A DNA stretch of 64,000 nt from Pseudomonas sp. RIT623 (GCF_004519305.1 NZ_SOZA01000022.1:20022-84021), one strand, 5' to 3'; positions 35,109 through 44,486 are shown, counted from the stretch's first letter. Translations and numbers: made by a program. The notes: a model not told the origin generated them from the letters alone.

Positions 35109-35876
35109 ATGCAAATCCAGAACAGACACTTCATCGTCAGCGGCGCGGCCTCGGGCCTGGGCGCCGCCACCGCGCAGATGCTCATCGAGGCCGGCGCCAA
35201 GGTCATGCTGGTCGACCTGAACGCAGAGGCAGTTGAGGCCAAGGCCGCCGAGCTGGGCACAAATGCCCGATTCGCGGTGGCCGACATCAGCGACGAACAG
35301 GCGGCCAAGGCGGCCGTCGATGCCGCCGTCAGCGCCTTCGGCGGCCTGCATGGTCTGATCAACTGCGCTGGCATCGTCGGTGCCGAGAAGGTCCTGGGCA
35401 AGAACGGTCCGCACGCCTTGGGCAGCTTCGCCAAGGTCATCAACGTCAACCTGATCGGTAGCTTCAACCTGCTGCGCCTGGCGGCAGCGGCCATGGCCGA
35501 AGGCGTGGCGGACGAACAGGGCGAGCGCGGGGTGATCATCAATACCGCGTCCATTGCTGCCTATGACGGCCAGATCGGTCAGGCCGCCTACGCCGCCTCC
35601 AAGGGCGCCATCGCCAGCCTCACGCTCCCAGCCGCCCGCGAGCTGGCACGCTTTGGCATCCGCGTGATGACCATCGCCCCTGGCATCTTCGAAACCCCGA
35701 TGATGGCCGGCATGACCGAGGAGGTGCGTGCCTCGCTGGCCGCCGGGGTGCCGTTCCCACCACGCCTGGGCCGTCCGCAGGAGTACGCCGCGCTGGCCCG
35801 CCACATCATCGAGAACAGCATGCTCAACGGCGAGGTGATCCGCCTCGACGGCGCGCTGCGCATGGCTGCCAAGTAA
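35109..35876 (+). CDS. fadB2x: 3-hydroxyacyl-CoA dehydrogenase, SDR type
   Basis: The product has 255 residues. The Rossmann motif GAASGLGAATAQ is at the N-terminus, followed by the DLNAEAVEAKAAELG NAD-specificity stretch, NCAGIV, and the catalytic tetrad with S in INTASIAAYDGQIGQ and Y-x-x-x-K in AAYAASKGA. It matches the HSD17B10-like type II 3-hydroxyacyl-CoA dehydrogenases that act on short and 2-methyl-branched 3-hydroxyacyl-CoAs, as in isoleucine breakdown. AAGGA precedes the ATG. Second gene of the operon. Confidence 0.93.
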   Translation: MQIQNRHFIVSGAASGLGAATAQMLIEAGAKVMLVDLNAEAVEAKAAELGTNARFAVADISDEQAAKAAVDAAVSAFGGLHGLINCAGIVGAEKVLGKNGPHALGSFAKVINVNLIGSFNLLRLAAAAMAEGVADEQGERGVIINTASIAAYDGQIGQAAYAASKGAIASLTLPAARELARFGIRVMTIAPGIFETPMMAGMTEEVRASLAAGVPFPPRLGRPQEYAALARHIIENSMLNGEVIRLDGALRMAAK

Positions 35877-35888
35877 GGAGAAATGCAC

Positions 35889-37082
35889 ATGACCCTCGCC
35901 AATGATCCGATCGTTATCGTCAGCGCCGTGCGTACGCCCATGGGCGGCCTGCAGGGCGACCTCAAGAGCCTGACCGCCGCGCAGCTAGGCAGCGCGGCGA
36001 TTCGTGCCGCCGTCGAGCGCGCCGGTATCGATGCCGCCAGCGTCCAGGAAGTATTGTTCGGCTGCGTGCTGCCTGCAGGTCAGGGCCAAGCTCCGGCACG
36101 CCAGGCGGCACTCGGCGCCGGGCTGGACAAGCACACCACCTGCACCACGCTGAACAAGATGTGCGGCTCGGGCATGCAGGCCGCTATTCTGGCCCACGAC
36201 CAGTTGCTGGCCGGCAGCGCCGAGGTGATCGTCGCCGGTGGCATGGAGAGCATGACCAACGCCCCGTATCTGCTTGATAAAGCCCGTGGTGGCTATCGCA
36301 TGGGCCACGGCAAGATCATCGACCACATGTTCATGGACGGCCTCGAGGACGCCTACGACAAAGGGCGGCTGATGGGAACCTTCGCCGAAGACTGCGCGCA
36401 GAAAGGCGATTTCAGCCGCCAAGCCCAGGATGCCTTTGCCATCGCCTCGCTGACCCGGGCGCAGGATGCGATCAAGAGCGGCCGTTTCGCAGCCGAGATC
36501 GTCCCGGTGGAAGTTACCGAGGGCAAGGAGAAGCGCGTCATCAAGGATGACGAGCAGCCGCCCAAGGCGCGCCTGGACAAGATCCCTCAGCTTAAACCGG
36601 CCTTCCGCGAAGGCGGCACCGTCACCGCCGCCAACTCCAGCTCCATCTCCGACGGCGCCGCGGCGCTGGTGCTGATGCGCCGCTCCGAGGCCCAGAAGCG
36701 CGGCCTCAAGCCGCTGGCGTTGATCCATGGTCACGCCGCCTTCGCCGACACTCCGGCGCTGTTCCCCACCGCGCCGATTGGCGCCATCGACAAGCTGCTC
36801 AAGCGCACCGGCTGGAACCTGGCCGAGGTGGACCTGTTCGAGATCAACGAAGCGTTCGCCGTGGTCACCCTGGCGGCCATGAAGCACCTCGACCTGCCCC
36901 ATGACAAGGTCAACATCCATGGCGGCGCCTGCGCCCTGGGCCACCCGATCGGCGCCTCGGGCGCGCGTATCCTGGTGACCCTGCTGTCGGCCTTGCGCCA
37001 GAACAACCTGCGCCGTGGCGTGGCGGCCATCTGCATTGGCGGTGGCGAGGCCACGGCCATGGCCATCGAATGCCTGTACTGA
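35889..37082 (+). CDS. fadAx: Acetyl-CoA C-acyltransferase (thiolase)
   Basis: The product has 397 residues. The ATG at 35889 is eight bases after AAGGAG, a better fit than the ATG at 35883. The acylation cysteine lies in TLNKMCGSGMQA, the catalytic His in GGACALGHPIGASGAR, and the second active-site Cys in AAICIGGGEATA. It cleaves 3-ketoacyl-CoA (including 2-methylacetoacetyl-CoA) with CoA, the last step of the pathway encoded here. Third gene of the operon. Confidence 0.94.
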   Translation: MTLANDPIVIVSAVRTPMGGLQGDLKSLTAAQLGSAAIRAAVERAGIDAASVQEVLFGCVLPAGQGQAPARQAALGAGLDKHTTCTTLNKMCGSGMQAAILAHDQLLAGSAEVIVAGGMESMTNAPYLLDKARGGYRMGHGKIIDHMFMDGLEDAYDKGRLMGTFAEDCAQKGDFSRQAQDAFAIASLTRAQDAIKSGRFAAEIVPVEVTEGKEKRVIKDDEQPPKARLDKIPQLKPAFREGGTVTAANSSSISDGAAALVLMRRSEAQKRGLKPLALIHGHAAFADTPALFPTAPIGAIDKLLKRTGWNLAEVDLFEINEAFAVVTLAAMKHLDLPHDKVNIHGGACALGHPIGASGARILVTLLSALRQNNLRRGVAAICIGGGEATAMAIECLY

Positions 37083-37090
37083 GGTGAAGC

Positions 37091-38218
37091 ATGCTGGTAA
37101 CTGACGAGCAACAACAGATCGCCGATGCGGTGCGGGCGTTCGCCCAGGAGCGGCTGAAGCCGTTCGCCGAGCAGTGGGACAAGGAACACCGCTTCCCTAA
37201 GGAGGCCATCGAGGAGATGGCCGGGCTGGGCCTGTTCGGCATGCTGGTGCCGGAGCAATACGGTGGTAGCGACACCGGCTACGTTGCCTATGCCATGGCC
37301 CTGGAAGAGATCGCCGCCGGCGACGGTGCCTGTTCGACCATCATGAGCGTGCACAACTCGGTGGGCTGCGTGCCGATCCTCAAGTTCGGCAGCGAGGCGC
37401 AGAAGCAGCAATTCCTCGCGCCGCTGGCCAGCGGCGCGATGCTCGGCGCGTTCGCCCTGACCGAACCGCAGGCCGGCTCCGACGCCAGCAGCCTGAAGAC
37501 CCGCGCCCGCCTGGATGGCGACCACTATGTGCTCAACGGCAGCAAGCAATTCATTACTTCCGGGCAGAACGCCGGGGTGGTGATCGTCTTCGCCGTCACC
37601 GACCCGGACGCCGGCAAGCGCGGCATCACGGCCTTCATCGTGCCCACCGATTCACCGGGGTACCAGGTGGCGCGGGTCGAGGACAAACTCGGCCAGCATG
37701 CCTCCGACACCTGCCAGATCGTCTTCGACAACGTGCGCGTGCCGGTGGCCAACCGCCTCGGTGAGCAAGGGCAGGGCTACAAGATCGCCTTGGCCAACCT
37801 CGAAGGCGGACGGATCGGTATCGCCTCGCAGTCGGTGGGCATGGCCCGTGCCGCCTTCGAAGTGGCCCGTGACTACGCCAACGAACGCCAGACCTTCGGC
37901 AAACCGCTGATCGAGCACCAGGCCGTGGCTTTCCGCCTGGCCGACATGGCAACCAAGATCGCCGTGGCCCGGCAGATGGTGCTGCACGCCGCCGCGTTGC
38001 GCGATGCTGGGCGCCCGGCGCTGGTGGAGGCTTCGATGGCCAAGCTTTTCGCCTCGGAAATGGCCGAAAAGGTCTGTTCGGATGCCTTGCAGACGCTTGG
38101 TGGTTATGGCTATCTGAGCGACTTCCCGCTGGAGCGCATCTATCGCGATGTGCGGGTCTGCCAGATCTACGAAGGCACCAGCGACATTCAGCGCATGGTC
38201 ATTGCGCGTAATCTTTGA
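37091..38218 (+). CDS. Acyl-CoA dehydrogenase, short/branched chain
   Basis: The product has 375 residues of the ordinary flavin acyl-CoA dehydrogenase fold: N-terminal helical domain, beta domain with FALTEPQAGSDASSLKTRAR and YVLNGSKQFITSG, and C-terminal helical domain. The catalytic base is the Glu in VCQIYEGTSDIQRMV, the position used by short-chain enzymes. It oxidises acyl-CoA to 2-enoyl-CoA with electrons passed to ETF. Fourth gene of the operon, nine bases after fadAx, with GAGGTGAAGC before the ATG. Confidence 0.94.
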   Translation: MLVTDEQQQIADAVRAFAQERLKPFAEQWDKEHRFPKEAIEEMAGLGLFGMLVPEQYGGSDTGYVAYAMALEEIAAGDGACSTIMSVHNSVGCVPILKFGSEAQKQQFLAPLASGAMLGAFALTEPQAGSDASSLKTRARLDGDHYVLNGSKQFITSGQNAGVVIVFAVTDPDAGKRGITAFIVPTDSPGYQVARVEDKLGQHASDTCQIVFDNVRVPVANRLGEQGQGYKIALANLEGGRIGIASQSVGMARAAFEVARDYANERQTFGKPLIEHQAVAFRLADMATKIAVARQMVLHAAALRDAGRPALVEASMAKLFASEMAEKVCSDALQTLGGYGYLSDFPLERIYRDVRVCQIYEGTSDIQRMVIARNL

Positions 38219-38231
38219 AGGAGCAGTCTGC

Positions 38232-39005
38232 ATGGCATTCGAAACCATCCTGTTGGACATCCATGGCAAGGTCGGCCTGATCACCCTCAACCGCCCGCAG
38301 GCGCTCAACGCCCTGAACGCGCAGATCGTCGGCGAGATCAACCAGGCGCTGGATCAACTGGAAAAGGACCCGAACATCGGTTGCGTGGTGCTGACCGGTT
38401 CTGCCAAGGCCTTCGCGGCTGGCGCCGACATCAAGGAAATGGCCGAGCTGCAGTACCCGCAGATCTACGTCGATGACCTGTTCAGCGACGCCGACCGCAT
38501 CGCCAACCGACGCAAGCCGATCATCGCCGCAGTGTCCGGCTTCGCCCTGGGCGGTGGTTGCGAGCTGGCGATGATGTGCGATTTCATCCTCGCCGCCGAC
38601 AATGCCAGGTTCGGTCAGCCGGAAATCAACCTCGGCGTGCTGCCGGGCATGGGCGGTACCCAACGTTTGACCCGCGCGGTGGGCAAGGCCAAGGCCATGG
38701 AACTGTGCCTGACTGGTCGCCTGATGGGCGCCGAGGAGGCAGAGCGTGCAGGTTTGGTGGCGCGGATCGTGCCGCAGGCCGAGCTGCTGGAAGAGGCGCT
38801 GAAGGTGGCCGCGACCATCGCTGGCAAGTCGGCCCCGGTGAGCATGATGGTCAAGGAGAGCGTCAACCGTGCCTTCGAAGTGACCTTGAGCGAAGGCGTG
38901 CGCTTCGAGCGCCGGGTGTTCCATGCCGCGTTCGCCACCGAAGACCAGAAGGAAGGCATGGCGGCGTTCATCGCCAAGCGCGAGGCGCAGTTCAAGGACC
39001 GTTGA
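38232..39005 (+). CDS. fadB1x: Enoyl-CoA hydratase
   Basis: The product has 257 residues starting MAFETILLDIHGKVGLITLN. Crotonase-fold motifs: oxyanion-hole AFAAGADIKEM and FALGGGCELAMMCD, with the two catalytic glutamates in GGCELA and GQPEINLGVLPGMGGTQRL. It hydrates 2-enoyl-CoA to 3-hydroxyacyl-CoA, which then goes to the SDR dehydrogenase two genes upstream. AAGGAG lies before the ATG. Last gene of the operon; convergent with the second giant toxin-like gene 37 bases later. Confidence 0.94.
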   Translation: MAFETILLDIHGKVGLITLNRPQALNALNAQIVGEINQALDQLEKDPNIGCVVLTGSAKAFAAGADIKEMAELQYPQIYVDDLFSDADRIANRRKPIIAAVSGFALGGGCELAMMCDFILAADNARFGQPEINLGVLPGMGGTQRLTRAVGKAKAMELCLTGRLMGAEEAERAGLVARIVPQAELLEEALKVAATIAGKSAPVSMMVKESVNRAFEVTLSEGVRFERRVFHAAFATEDQKEGMAAFIAKREAQFKDR

Positions 39006-39042
39006 GGCCGATGGGGCGCTGGCCGGCCAGCGCCCATTGGGG

Positions 39043-42000
39043 TCAAAGGTTGAAGAAGTGCGCGCTGGCCGCCGTGGTGGTGATCGGCGCGCGATAGACT
39101 TCGGTGACCTTACCGTTGGCCTCGGTCACCCGCGATCCCGCCGCGTGACGTTGGGCGCGGGTTTTCAAGTGGCCTGCGGTGAAGTCGGCCCTGTTGGTGT
39201 CCATGGCCGGATAGTGGAAGTGGGCGTACCACAATACCTTGCCGTCATGGCTGATGCTGTATTCGTCGAGAAAGTCGGCGGGGCGTCCCTTGACCCTGGC
39301 CAGACGCACGCGGACACCCACGCGAGCCAACTGTATCTGCCCCTGTTCGAGCAGAAACAGTACTTCGGGCATACGCGGCGCCTGCGCCAGGGCAGTTTCG
39401 ATGCGCAGCTCCGTGGCCTGTCCTTGCACGGCCTCGGCCAGGGTGCGTAGCGCCTTGGCGGTGCCTTCGGCATCCGTACCTTCGATGCCCTCGTCGGTAG
39501 CATTGTCTCGGGTCAGCCGGGTCTCGATGGCATCGGCTTGCGCAGTCAGTCGGTCACGCTGATGGAGTATGGACTCTTCGATTTCGATTGGCAGGTAAGC
39601 ACTGCTGGCGCGACGCACTTTATCCACCTGTTCCCGCACTTCGTTCAACAGCGTGGCGCCTTGCTTCAGCAAGCGCTTGAGGCTGGGGAGGGATGGACCT
39701 GGTGCGGCCCTGACAGGTTGGTGCTCCACCCACCTGTCGTCTTCGAGGTGAAAGGTTCGGTTGGTCCCCTCACCGTCTGGTCCAACCAGGTCCACTGTTG
39801 TGGCCTGCCCTGGGCGAGGGCGGGTCAGCAACACGCCATGTTCATTGGTATCGATCAGCCCAGGTAGTCGGTGACGCAACTGTTCAAAGGTACTGGTCGG
39901 TGGATAGTCGGGTAGCTCGGAGAGCTCGCGCGAGGTCTCTTGTTGGACGTGCTCCAGCCCGCCTTGCAGGTGTTGGAGCGTTTCCAGGGTTGCAGCGTCT
40001 GTCACCTCCTTGCGCAGGTTGGCCAACTGACGCTTGGCTGTCTGCAACTGTTCCTTGATGCTGTACAGCAACCGGATCTTGGCCTCGTCATTTTCGCCGG
40101 ACAAACCAAGGACGGTCTTGAGTTGGGTAATACCCAGTTGGAGATTGTTCCAGAACCGGTCACGCCAGGAGGCGGCCATGGAGGACAGTGGATGCAGTAA
40201 CTTCAAGCGACTGACATGATTCTCCATCTGACGGAAACGCAGCGTGAGTTCCGTTTGTGCGTTGGCGGGCACACTGGCAGCCAGGTTGCGCCATGTGACG
40301 ATCTTTTCGAAGCGAGGCCCTGCCAGTTTACTGAGCTCCGTATGGCCGTAACGCAGGCTCGCATTGTTTTTGAGCATCTGTTCGATCAACAGGGACTGTT
40401 GGTTCAAGCGCTGGGTGGCAATACGCACGTCTGCCTCGGTAAGCGTTTGCCCCCATTGTTGTTGCTCGACAAGCGCCAACAGCTGTTTGCGACCGGGCGT
40501 GAAGCGTTGCTTGAGGATCTTATGCAGTACCAACTGACAAAAATTTTCCTGACGCAGCGCGGCGGCGTGAGCCATCCTGTAGTTTTTTACAGGCTCCAGG
40601 GCGTTGCGTGTTTTGATGTGCTCCAGGTGATCGGTCCAGAACGTGACAATGGCGCTGAGCTTGGCCTGGCATGAGCTGAGTACGGTGTCATCCTGGGTGG
40701 TGGAGATCAGTCCTTCGATGGTGACCATCTCCCGCGCTTTTGCCTCGTAAAGGGCCTTGTCCGCTCTGATCAAGGCATCGGCAGCTGCCAGTGCCGCCTG
40801 TTTGTCCAGGCGCATTTGGTTCAACTGCTCGGTAATCGGCATGCCGCCCTTGCCTTTGAAGTACACGGAGAGATCCAGCCTCCAGCGCCCTAGTTCATCG
40901 CGCTGCACCCAGGGGCCAGGTTTGAGGTCCGGACCCACGATCCGCATCTGCAATCGGTCCGGGTCCCGCTGTACTTCGTACACCTGACGTATCGGTTGGC
41001 GGTAGGGCTTGCCGTCTCGGGTCTGGAGCTGGGTATGGGTGAGTACCGTGTAGAGCCGGTTGTTGTGAAGGTAGAGCCCTTGCAGTTCGCCGGTTGGGGT
41101 AGGTGTACCCAACCCAGATTCCTTGACATCGGCCTGCAACAGGTCCAGTTGCCCTTGCTGGCTGTTGCTGAGGCTTCTGTCGGGGGTGGACCAACTGAAG
41201 TCCAATGGCTCCAGGGCCGTGACCAATTGAGCGGTGACAGGAAGCTCAGGTGCTGCAGGATCAGGATCGGCGAGCGGAGGCGTCAAGGCAGGAGGCATGG
41301 CTTCCTCCTCCAGCCGTCGACGAAACAGCGAATGGGAAAACAACAACATGGCGATGTTCACCAGCAGGTTGACCATGGCCAATCGATGGTGGGTCGGCTC
41401 GTGCTCGGCGTCGGTGTCCACGAACTGAGCGAGCGCAACTTCCATTTGCGCAAGCCAGGCCACCTTGCCCAAGGTGCTGCCAGCCAGGGGCAGCAAGGTA
41501 TTGAACAGCAACCAGCCAAGGTTTACCCATCGGTTCCAGCGTGCTTGCGCGCTACTGACGGAGGCTTCTTCGAAGCGTGCGATTGACTCATTGACACAGG
41601 CCAGGTAGAGCGCCTCGCCCAGATTGGCCGGTGGTGGCTCGACGGGGAAGGTGACTGCAGCTGGTTTGCCGAACGGTATGGCGCTGGTGTCATCCATGGG
41701 CAGGAAGAGATGAGGCTCGAGGAAACCACCATGGGCATAGGGCCTGCGATCCTCGGCAGGCAAGCGCTCCAGCAGGTCGTCCTGCAATTGGCCTGGCGTA
41801 CTGATGGCGACAAACAGCGCCAGCCGATCCTTGAAGTACAGCAGCGAGTCCTTGTGTAGCGGTCGATACAACAGGCACGCCGCGCCGGCGGGCACCTGCG
41901 CCTCGATCAACCAGGTATTGCGCGGTGAGTCCACCGCGCGACCAGGCGCCTTGATGAAGCCCAGGCGTCGTATCACCCATCGAGTGCTATCGGGCGCCGA

Positions 42001-43650
42001 GGTCTGGGCAAGCGCCTCGGCGATGCGCTCGGCAACGTCTGGATCGGGTATCTGGCCTTGCAGGTGCAACTCCATGGCCAATGCCGGCAGTTGTGCGCGT
42101 AACTGTGCCAGCAGCAGGCGCTGGCGTTCGGCATGTTGCTCGGTATCCTCCAGCAGCTTGCGGCGCAACAAGGCGGGATACGCGGTGCCAATATCCAATT
42201 CGGTGACCAATTTTCGCAGATAGCGCTCGCTCATCCAGGCCGGCAGTGGCGTCGCGGTGGTGGACGTCAGGGTGACGCGCCCAGCTTGGAGTTGGCCCAG
42301 GTTGCCGATGGCCAACTGAGCGCAGGTGAACGTGACGGGGGTCTCGTCGTTGGAGGATACGATAGAGCCTTGGACGGGGAGTGCCGCGGCAATGACCTGA
42401 TAATTGGTGATTCGAACCTGTTCGGCGGTACAGGCCGTACCCGGGTGGTCCGCGGCGAAGCGCGCGTTCAATTGCTGGTTGGCGAATGTTTCAGCGTCCG
42501 GTACATCCTTCAGCCAGGATTGGCCGTCGGCCTGTTGGTAGGTTTGCGCAACATTGACCAGCAGCGTGCTGTAGCGCATCAACGGGCGACTCTTGGCGTT
42601 CTGTAGCCAGTCGGGCAACTGCGCGTCGAGCGCCCGGCGCTGGGCGGCCTCGGTCTCGCTGCACATGTCGATCAACGAGGTGAGGCGATCCATGTCCATA
42701 CTCATCGTGATGGCGTCGAACGTACCCTGGTAGGTGCTGGCGGTCTGTTCGATAACCCGCAGTTGCTGGCGTAGTAACCCCAGCGCCTGGTTTTCGAAGA
42801 CTGAAGGGAATTGGTAGTCGATCTCGACGCGATAGGGGCTGCCGAATTGCAGGCTGTTACGGTAGTCGCGGATCCCCGCCAGGATGGTTTGCCGTGACTC
42901 GAATCTGAGCAACTTGCCGCTCAGGGTGTAGAGCAGTGTCAGGTTGCGTGTGGGATCGGTATCGACGTGTTCGATCAGCAGGGTGCTGGCCAGGTCGATA
43001 TCCAGGTCGCCGTCGGCGGAAAAGTCGGCGGCCAGGCCGGCCACGTTGAGCGCCTGGGTATTCTGCCACTTGCTGCGGGTCGCCGCCTCAGGATAGGTAT
43101 GCACCAACCTGGCGGCGGCCAAGGCAAAGCTGGGCCACTCGCCGGTCTTGGCCTTGTTATCGATGGCCTCCAGCATGTGCTTGCTCAGATAGTCGGCGTA
43201 CCAGCGCCAGGGCGTTTGGCCCTTGTCGTCGAAGCGGTGCCAGTAGCCCACCAGCTGTTGTTGATAGGCGTTCAGTAGCAGCGGTCCCGCTTCGTTGATC
43301 AGCAATTCGACCTCATGCAGGTCGATGGCGAGCCTGGCGGCCGGGTCGCTGTCCAGGCGGGTGGTGAGAAAGTCAGCATCGTCATTGAGGTTGAGGGTTT
43401 CGCGTTGGCAATAGCGTTCGATCAGTACCTGGCCAAGGGGGCGGATCCAGGCCTGGTCGGTGCGCGGGTGGCGGCTATCCAGATATAGCTGGCGTGGGTC
43501 GTGCTGGCTCAGTGGCAAGCGCTGTCGCCATTGATCGAGCAAAAGGGTGTCGGCGCTTTCCATGAGGGTGGGGCGGTCAATGAAGCGTTTGGCGACTTCG
43601 CACTCGAGGTTGCTGAATTGCGCCAGGCGCTGATGCAGGTTGTCGGTCAT
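39043..43650 (-). CDS. Giant toxin-like protein, DUF6543 family
   Basis: The product has 1,535 residues. The N-terminal half resembles the pseudomonad dermonecrotic-toxin-like/DUF6543 proteins (LPDWLQNAKSRPLMRYSTLL, then IGTAYPALLRRKLLEDTEQH and AERQRLLLAQLRAQLPALAM). A paired hydrophobic region (WVNLGWLLFNTLLPLAGSTL and LAMVNLLVNIAMLLFSHSLF) sits near residues 715-790. The C-terminal half is long, helical and charged, ending VLWYAHFHYPAMDTNRADFT, and has no leucine-rich repeats or recognisable enzyme motif. There is no signal peptide and no adjacent secretion or immunity gene. The ribosome-binding site is weak. It faces the other giant gene across the fad operon. Confidence 0.8.
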   Translation of the reverse strand: MTDNLHQRLAQFSNLECEVAKRFIDRPTLMESADTLLLDQWRQRLPLSQHDPRQLYLDSRHPRTDQAWIRPLGQVLIERYCQRETLNLNDDADFLTTRLDSDPAARLAIDLHEVELLINEAGPLLLNAYQQQLVGYWHRFDDKGQTPWRWYADYLSKHMLEAIDNKAKTGEWPSFALAAARLVHTYPEAATRSKWQNTQALNVAGLAADFSADGDLDIDLASTLLIEHVDTDPTRNLTLLYTLSGKLLRFESRQTILAGIRDYRNSLQFGSPYRVEIDYQFPSVFENQALGLLRQQLRVIEQTASTYQGTFDAITMSMDMDRLTSLIDMCSETEAAQRRALDAQLPDWLQNAKSRPLMRYSTLLVNVAQTYQQADGQSWLKDVPDAETFANQQLNARFAADHPGTACTAEQVRITNYQVIAAALPVQGSIVSSNDETPVTFTCAQLAIGNLGQLQAGRVTLTSTTATPLPAWMSERYLRKLVTELDIGTAYPALLRRKLLEDTEQHAERQRLLLAQLRAQLPALAMELHLQGQIPDPDVAERIAEALAQTSAPDSTRWVIRRLGFIKAPGRAVDSPRNTWLIEAQVPAGAACLLYRPLHKDSLLYFKDRLALFVAISTPGQLQDDLLERLPAEDRRPYAHGGFLEPHLFLPMDDTSAIPFGKPAAVTFPVEPPPANLGEALYLACVNESIARFEEASVSSAQARWNRWVNLGWLLFNTLLPLAGSTLGKVAWLAQMEVALAQFVDTDAEHEPTHHRLAMVNLLVNIAMLLFSHSLFRRRLEEEAMPPALTPPLADPDPAAPELPVTAQLVTALEPLDFSWSTPDRSLSNSQQGQLDLLQADVKESGLGTPTPTGELQGLYLHNNRLYTVLTHTQLQTRDGKPYRQPIRQVYEVQRDPDRLQMRIVGPDLKPGPWVQRDELGRWRLDLSVYFKGKGGMPITEQLNQMRLDKQAALAAADALIRADKALYEAKAREMVTIEGLISTTQDDTVLSSCQAKLSAIVTFWTDHLEHIKTRNALEPVKNYRMAHAAALRQENFCQLVLHKILKQRFTPGRKQLLALVEQQQWGQTLTEADVRIATQRLNQQSLLIEQMLKNNASLRYGHTELSKLAGPRFEKIVTWRNLAASVPANAQTELTLRFRQMENHVSRLKLLHPLSSMAASWRDRFWNNLQLGITQLKTVLGLSGENDEAKIRLLYSIKEQLQTAKRQLANLRKEVTDAATLETLQHLQGGLEHVQQETSRELSELPDYPPTSTFEQLRHRLPGLIDTNEHGVLLTRPRPGQATTVDLVGPDGEGTNRTFHLEDDRWVEHQPVRAAPGPSLPSLKRLLKQGATLLNEVREQVDKVRRASSAYLPIEIEESILHQRDRLTAQADAIETRLTRDNATDEGIEGTDAEGTAKALRTLAEAVQGQATELRIETALAQAPRMPEVLFLLEQGQIQLARVGVRVRLARVKGRPADFLDEYSISHDGKVLWYAHFHYPAMDTNRADFTAGHLKTRAQRHAAGSRVTEANGKVTEVYRAPITTTAASAHFFNL

Positions 43651-44023
43651 GATGATGGGCCTGATGGGAAAGGTTCATGAAGCCCCGTCAGGCGCGCAGG
43701 CAGACACTAATGGGCTACTACCCGCACGAATTTGGCTGTTGAGGTCGGCTCGCATCCTTACGGGTATTACGACATTTGTTGCGGCGTATTGCTGGTTGTG
43801 CTTTTCCAGTGCTTCGTCGCTGGAAAGTACGGCACCAGTGGGCGGATTCCTGGCGGTTTCGCTCAAATCGACAGTCATTTCTGTTGCCCACCGCCGCTTG
43901 GCACCTTAGACTTCCGCCCCCTGTAAAAGAGTGCCACTTGGCGCTTGAAGAATTCCGCCGCTGACGCAGCAGCGTCGGCGGCACCCGAATCGCCCATATG
44001 CACATTTTTTCATAGAGAAATCG
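43651..44023. other. Divergent intergenic region
   Basis: These 373 bases separate the giant toxin-like gene from the DksA-like gene. A hairpin with arms GCCGCTGACGC and GCGTCGGCGGC (43957-43981, one mismatch) lies about 45 bases before the DksA-like ATG, followed some 20 bases later by a T6 tract. The promoters of both genes should lie here, but I cannot place them with confidence. Short frames are present but none is convincing. Confidence 0.4.
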
Positions 44024-44428
44024 ATGACCAAGGAACAGTTGCTGGCCATGTCGGCCGATGACTACATGAACGCCGAACAGCTCGCGTTCTTCACCGCGCT
44101 GCTGCAGGCGATGAAAGTCGAAACCCACGAGCGCATCGAACTTAGCCGTACTTCCATCGAAAGCCTGGACAGCCCGTCGGACCCTGCCGACGTGGCGTCG
44201 GTGGAAGAGGAACGCACTTGGCTGGTAAACGCCATCGACCGCGACCAGCGCCTGCTGCCGCAGTTGGAGATGGCCCTGGACCGCATCAGCGACGAAAGCT
44301 TTGGCTGGTGTGACGACAGCGGCGAGCCGATTGGCTTGAAGCGCCTGCTGATCAGCCCGACCACCAAGTACTGCATCGAAGCCCAGGAGCGTCACGAACA
44401 GCTCGACCGCCACCAGCGGCAGATCTGA
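44024..44428 (+). CDS. DksA-family transcription factor lacking the full zinc site (DksA2-like)
   Basis: The product has 134 residues. The coiled-coil tip keeps the DPADVAS motif equivalent to DksA's acidic DxxDxA tip that enters the RNA polymerase secondary channel. The C-terminal globule keeps two of the four zinc cysteines: FGWCDDSGEPIG has Cys-x-x-Ser and KYCIEAQE has Cys-x-x-Ala instead of CxxC...CxxC. This is the pattern of zinc-independent DksA2, which in P. aeruginosa replaces DksA when zinc is scarce. I see no obvious Zur box upstream. A clear terminator follows. Confidence 0.85.
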   Translation: MTKEQLLAMSADDYMNAEQLAFFTALLQAMKVETHERIELSRTSIESLDSPSDPADVASVEEERTWLVNAIDRDQRLLPQLEMALDRISDESFGWCDDSGEPIGLKRLLISPTTKYCIEAQERHEQLDRHQRQI

Positions 44429-44443
44429 TCCAGCGCCTTGCGC

Positions 44444-44486
44444 AAGGCCCCACGGAGCGATCCCTGGGGCCTTCGTGTTTTCTTGT
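44444..44486 (+). terminator. Intrinsic terminator of the DksA-like gene
   Basis: AAGGCCCCA (44444-44452) pairs with TGGGGCCTT (44465-44473), a perfect 9-bp stem, and a T-rich tract (CGTGTTTTCTTGTCTT) follows. Confidence 0.85.

Noticed and set aside
35883..35888. ATG at 35883 as the thiolase start
   Set aside because: It is only two bases from AAGGAG, too close. The ATG at 35889 has proper spacing.
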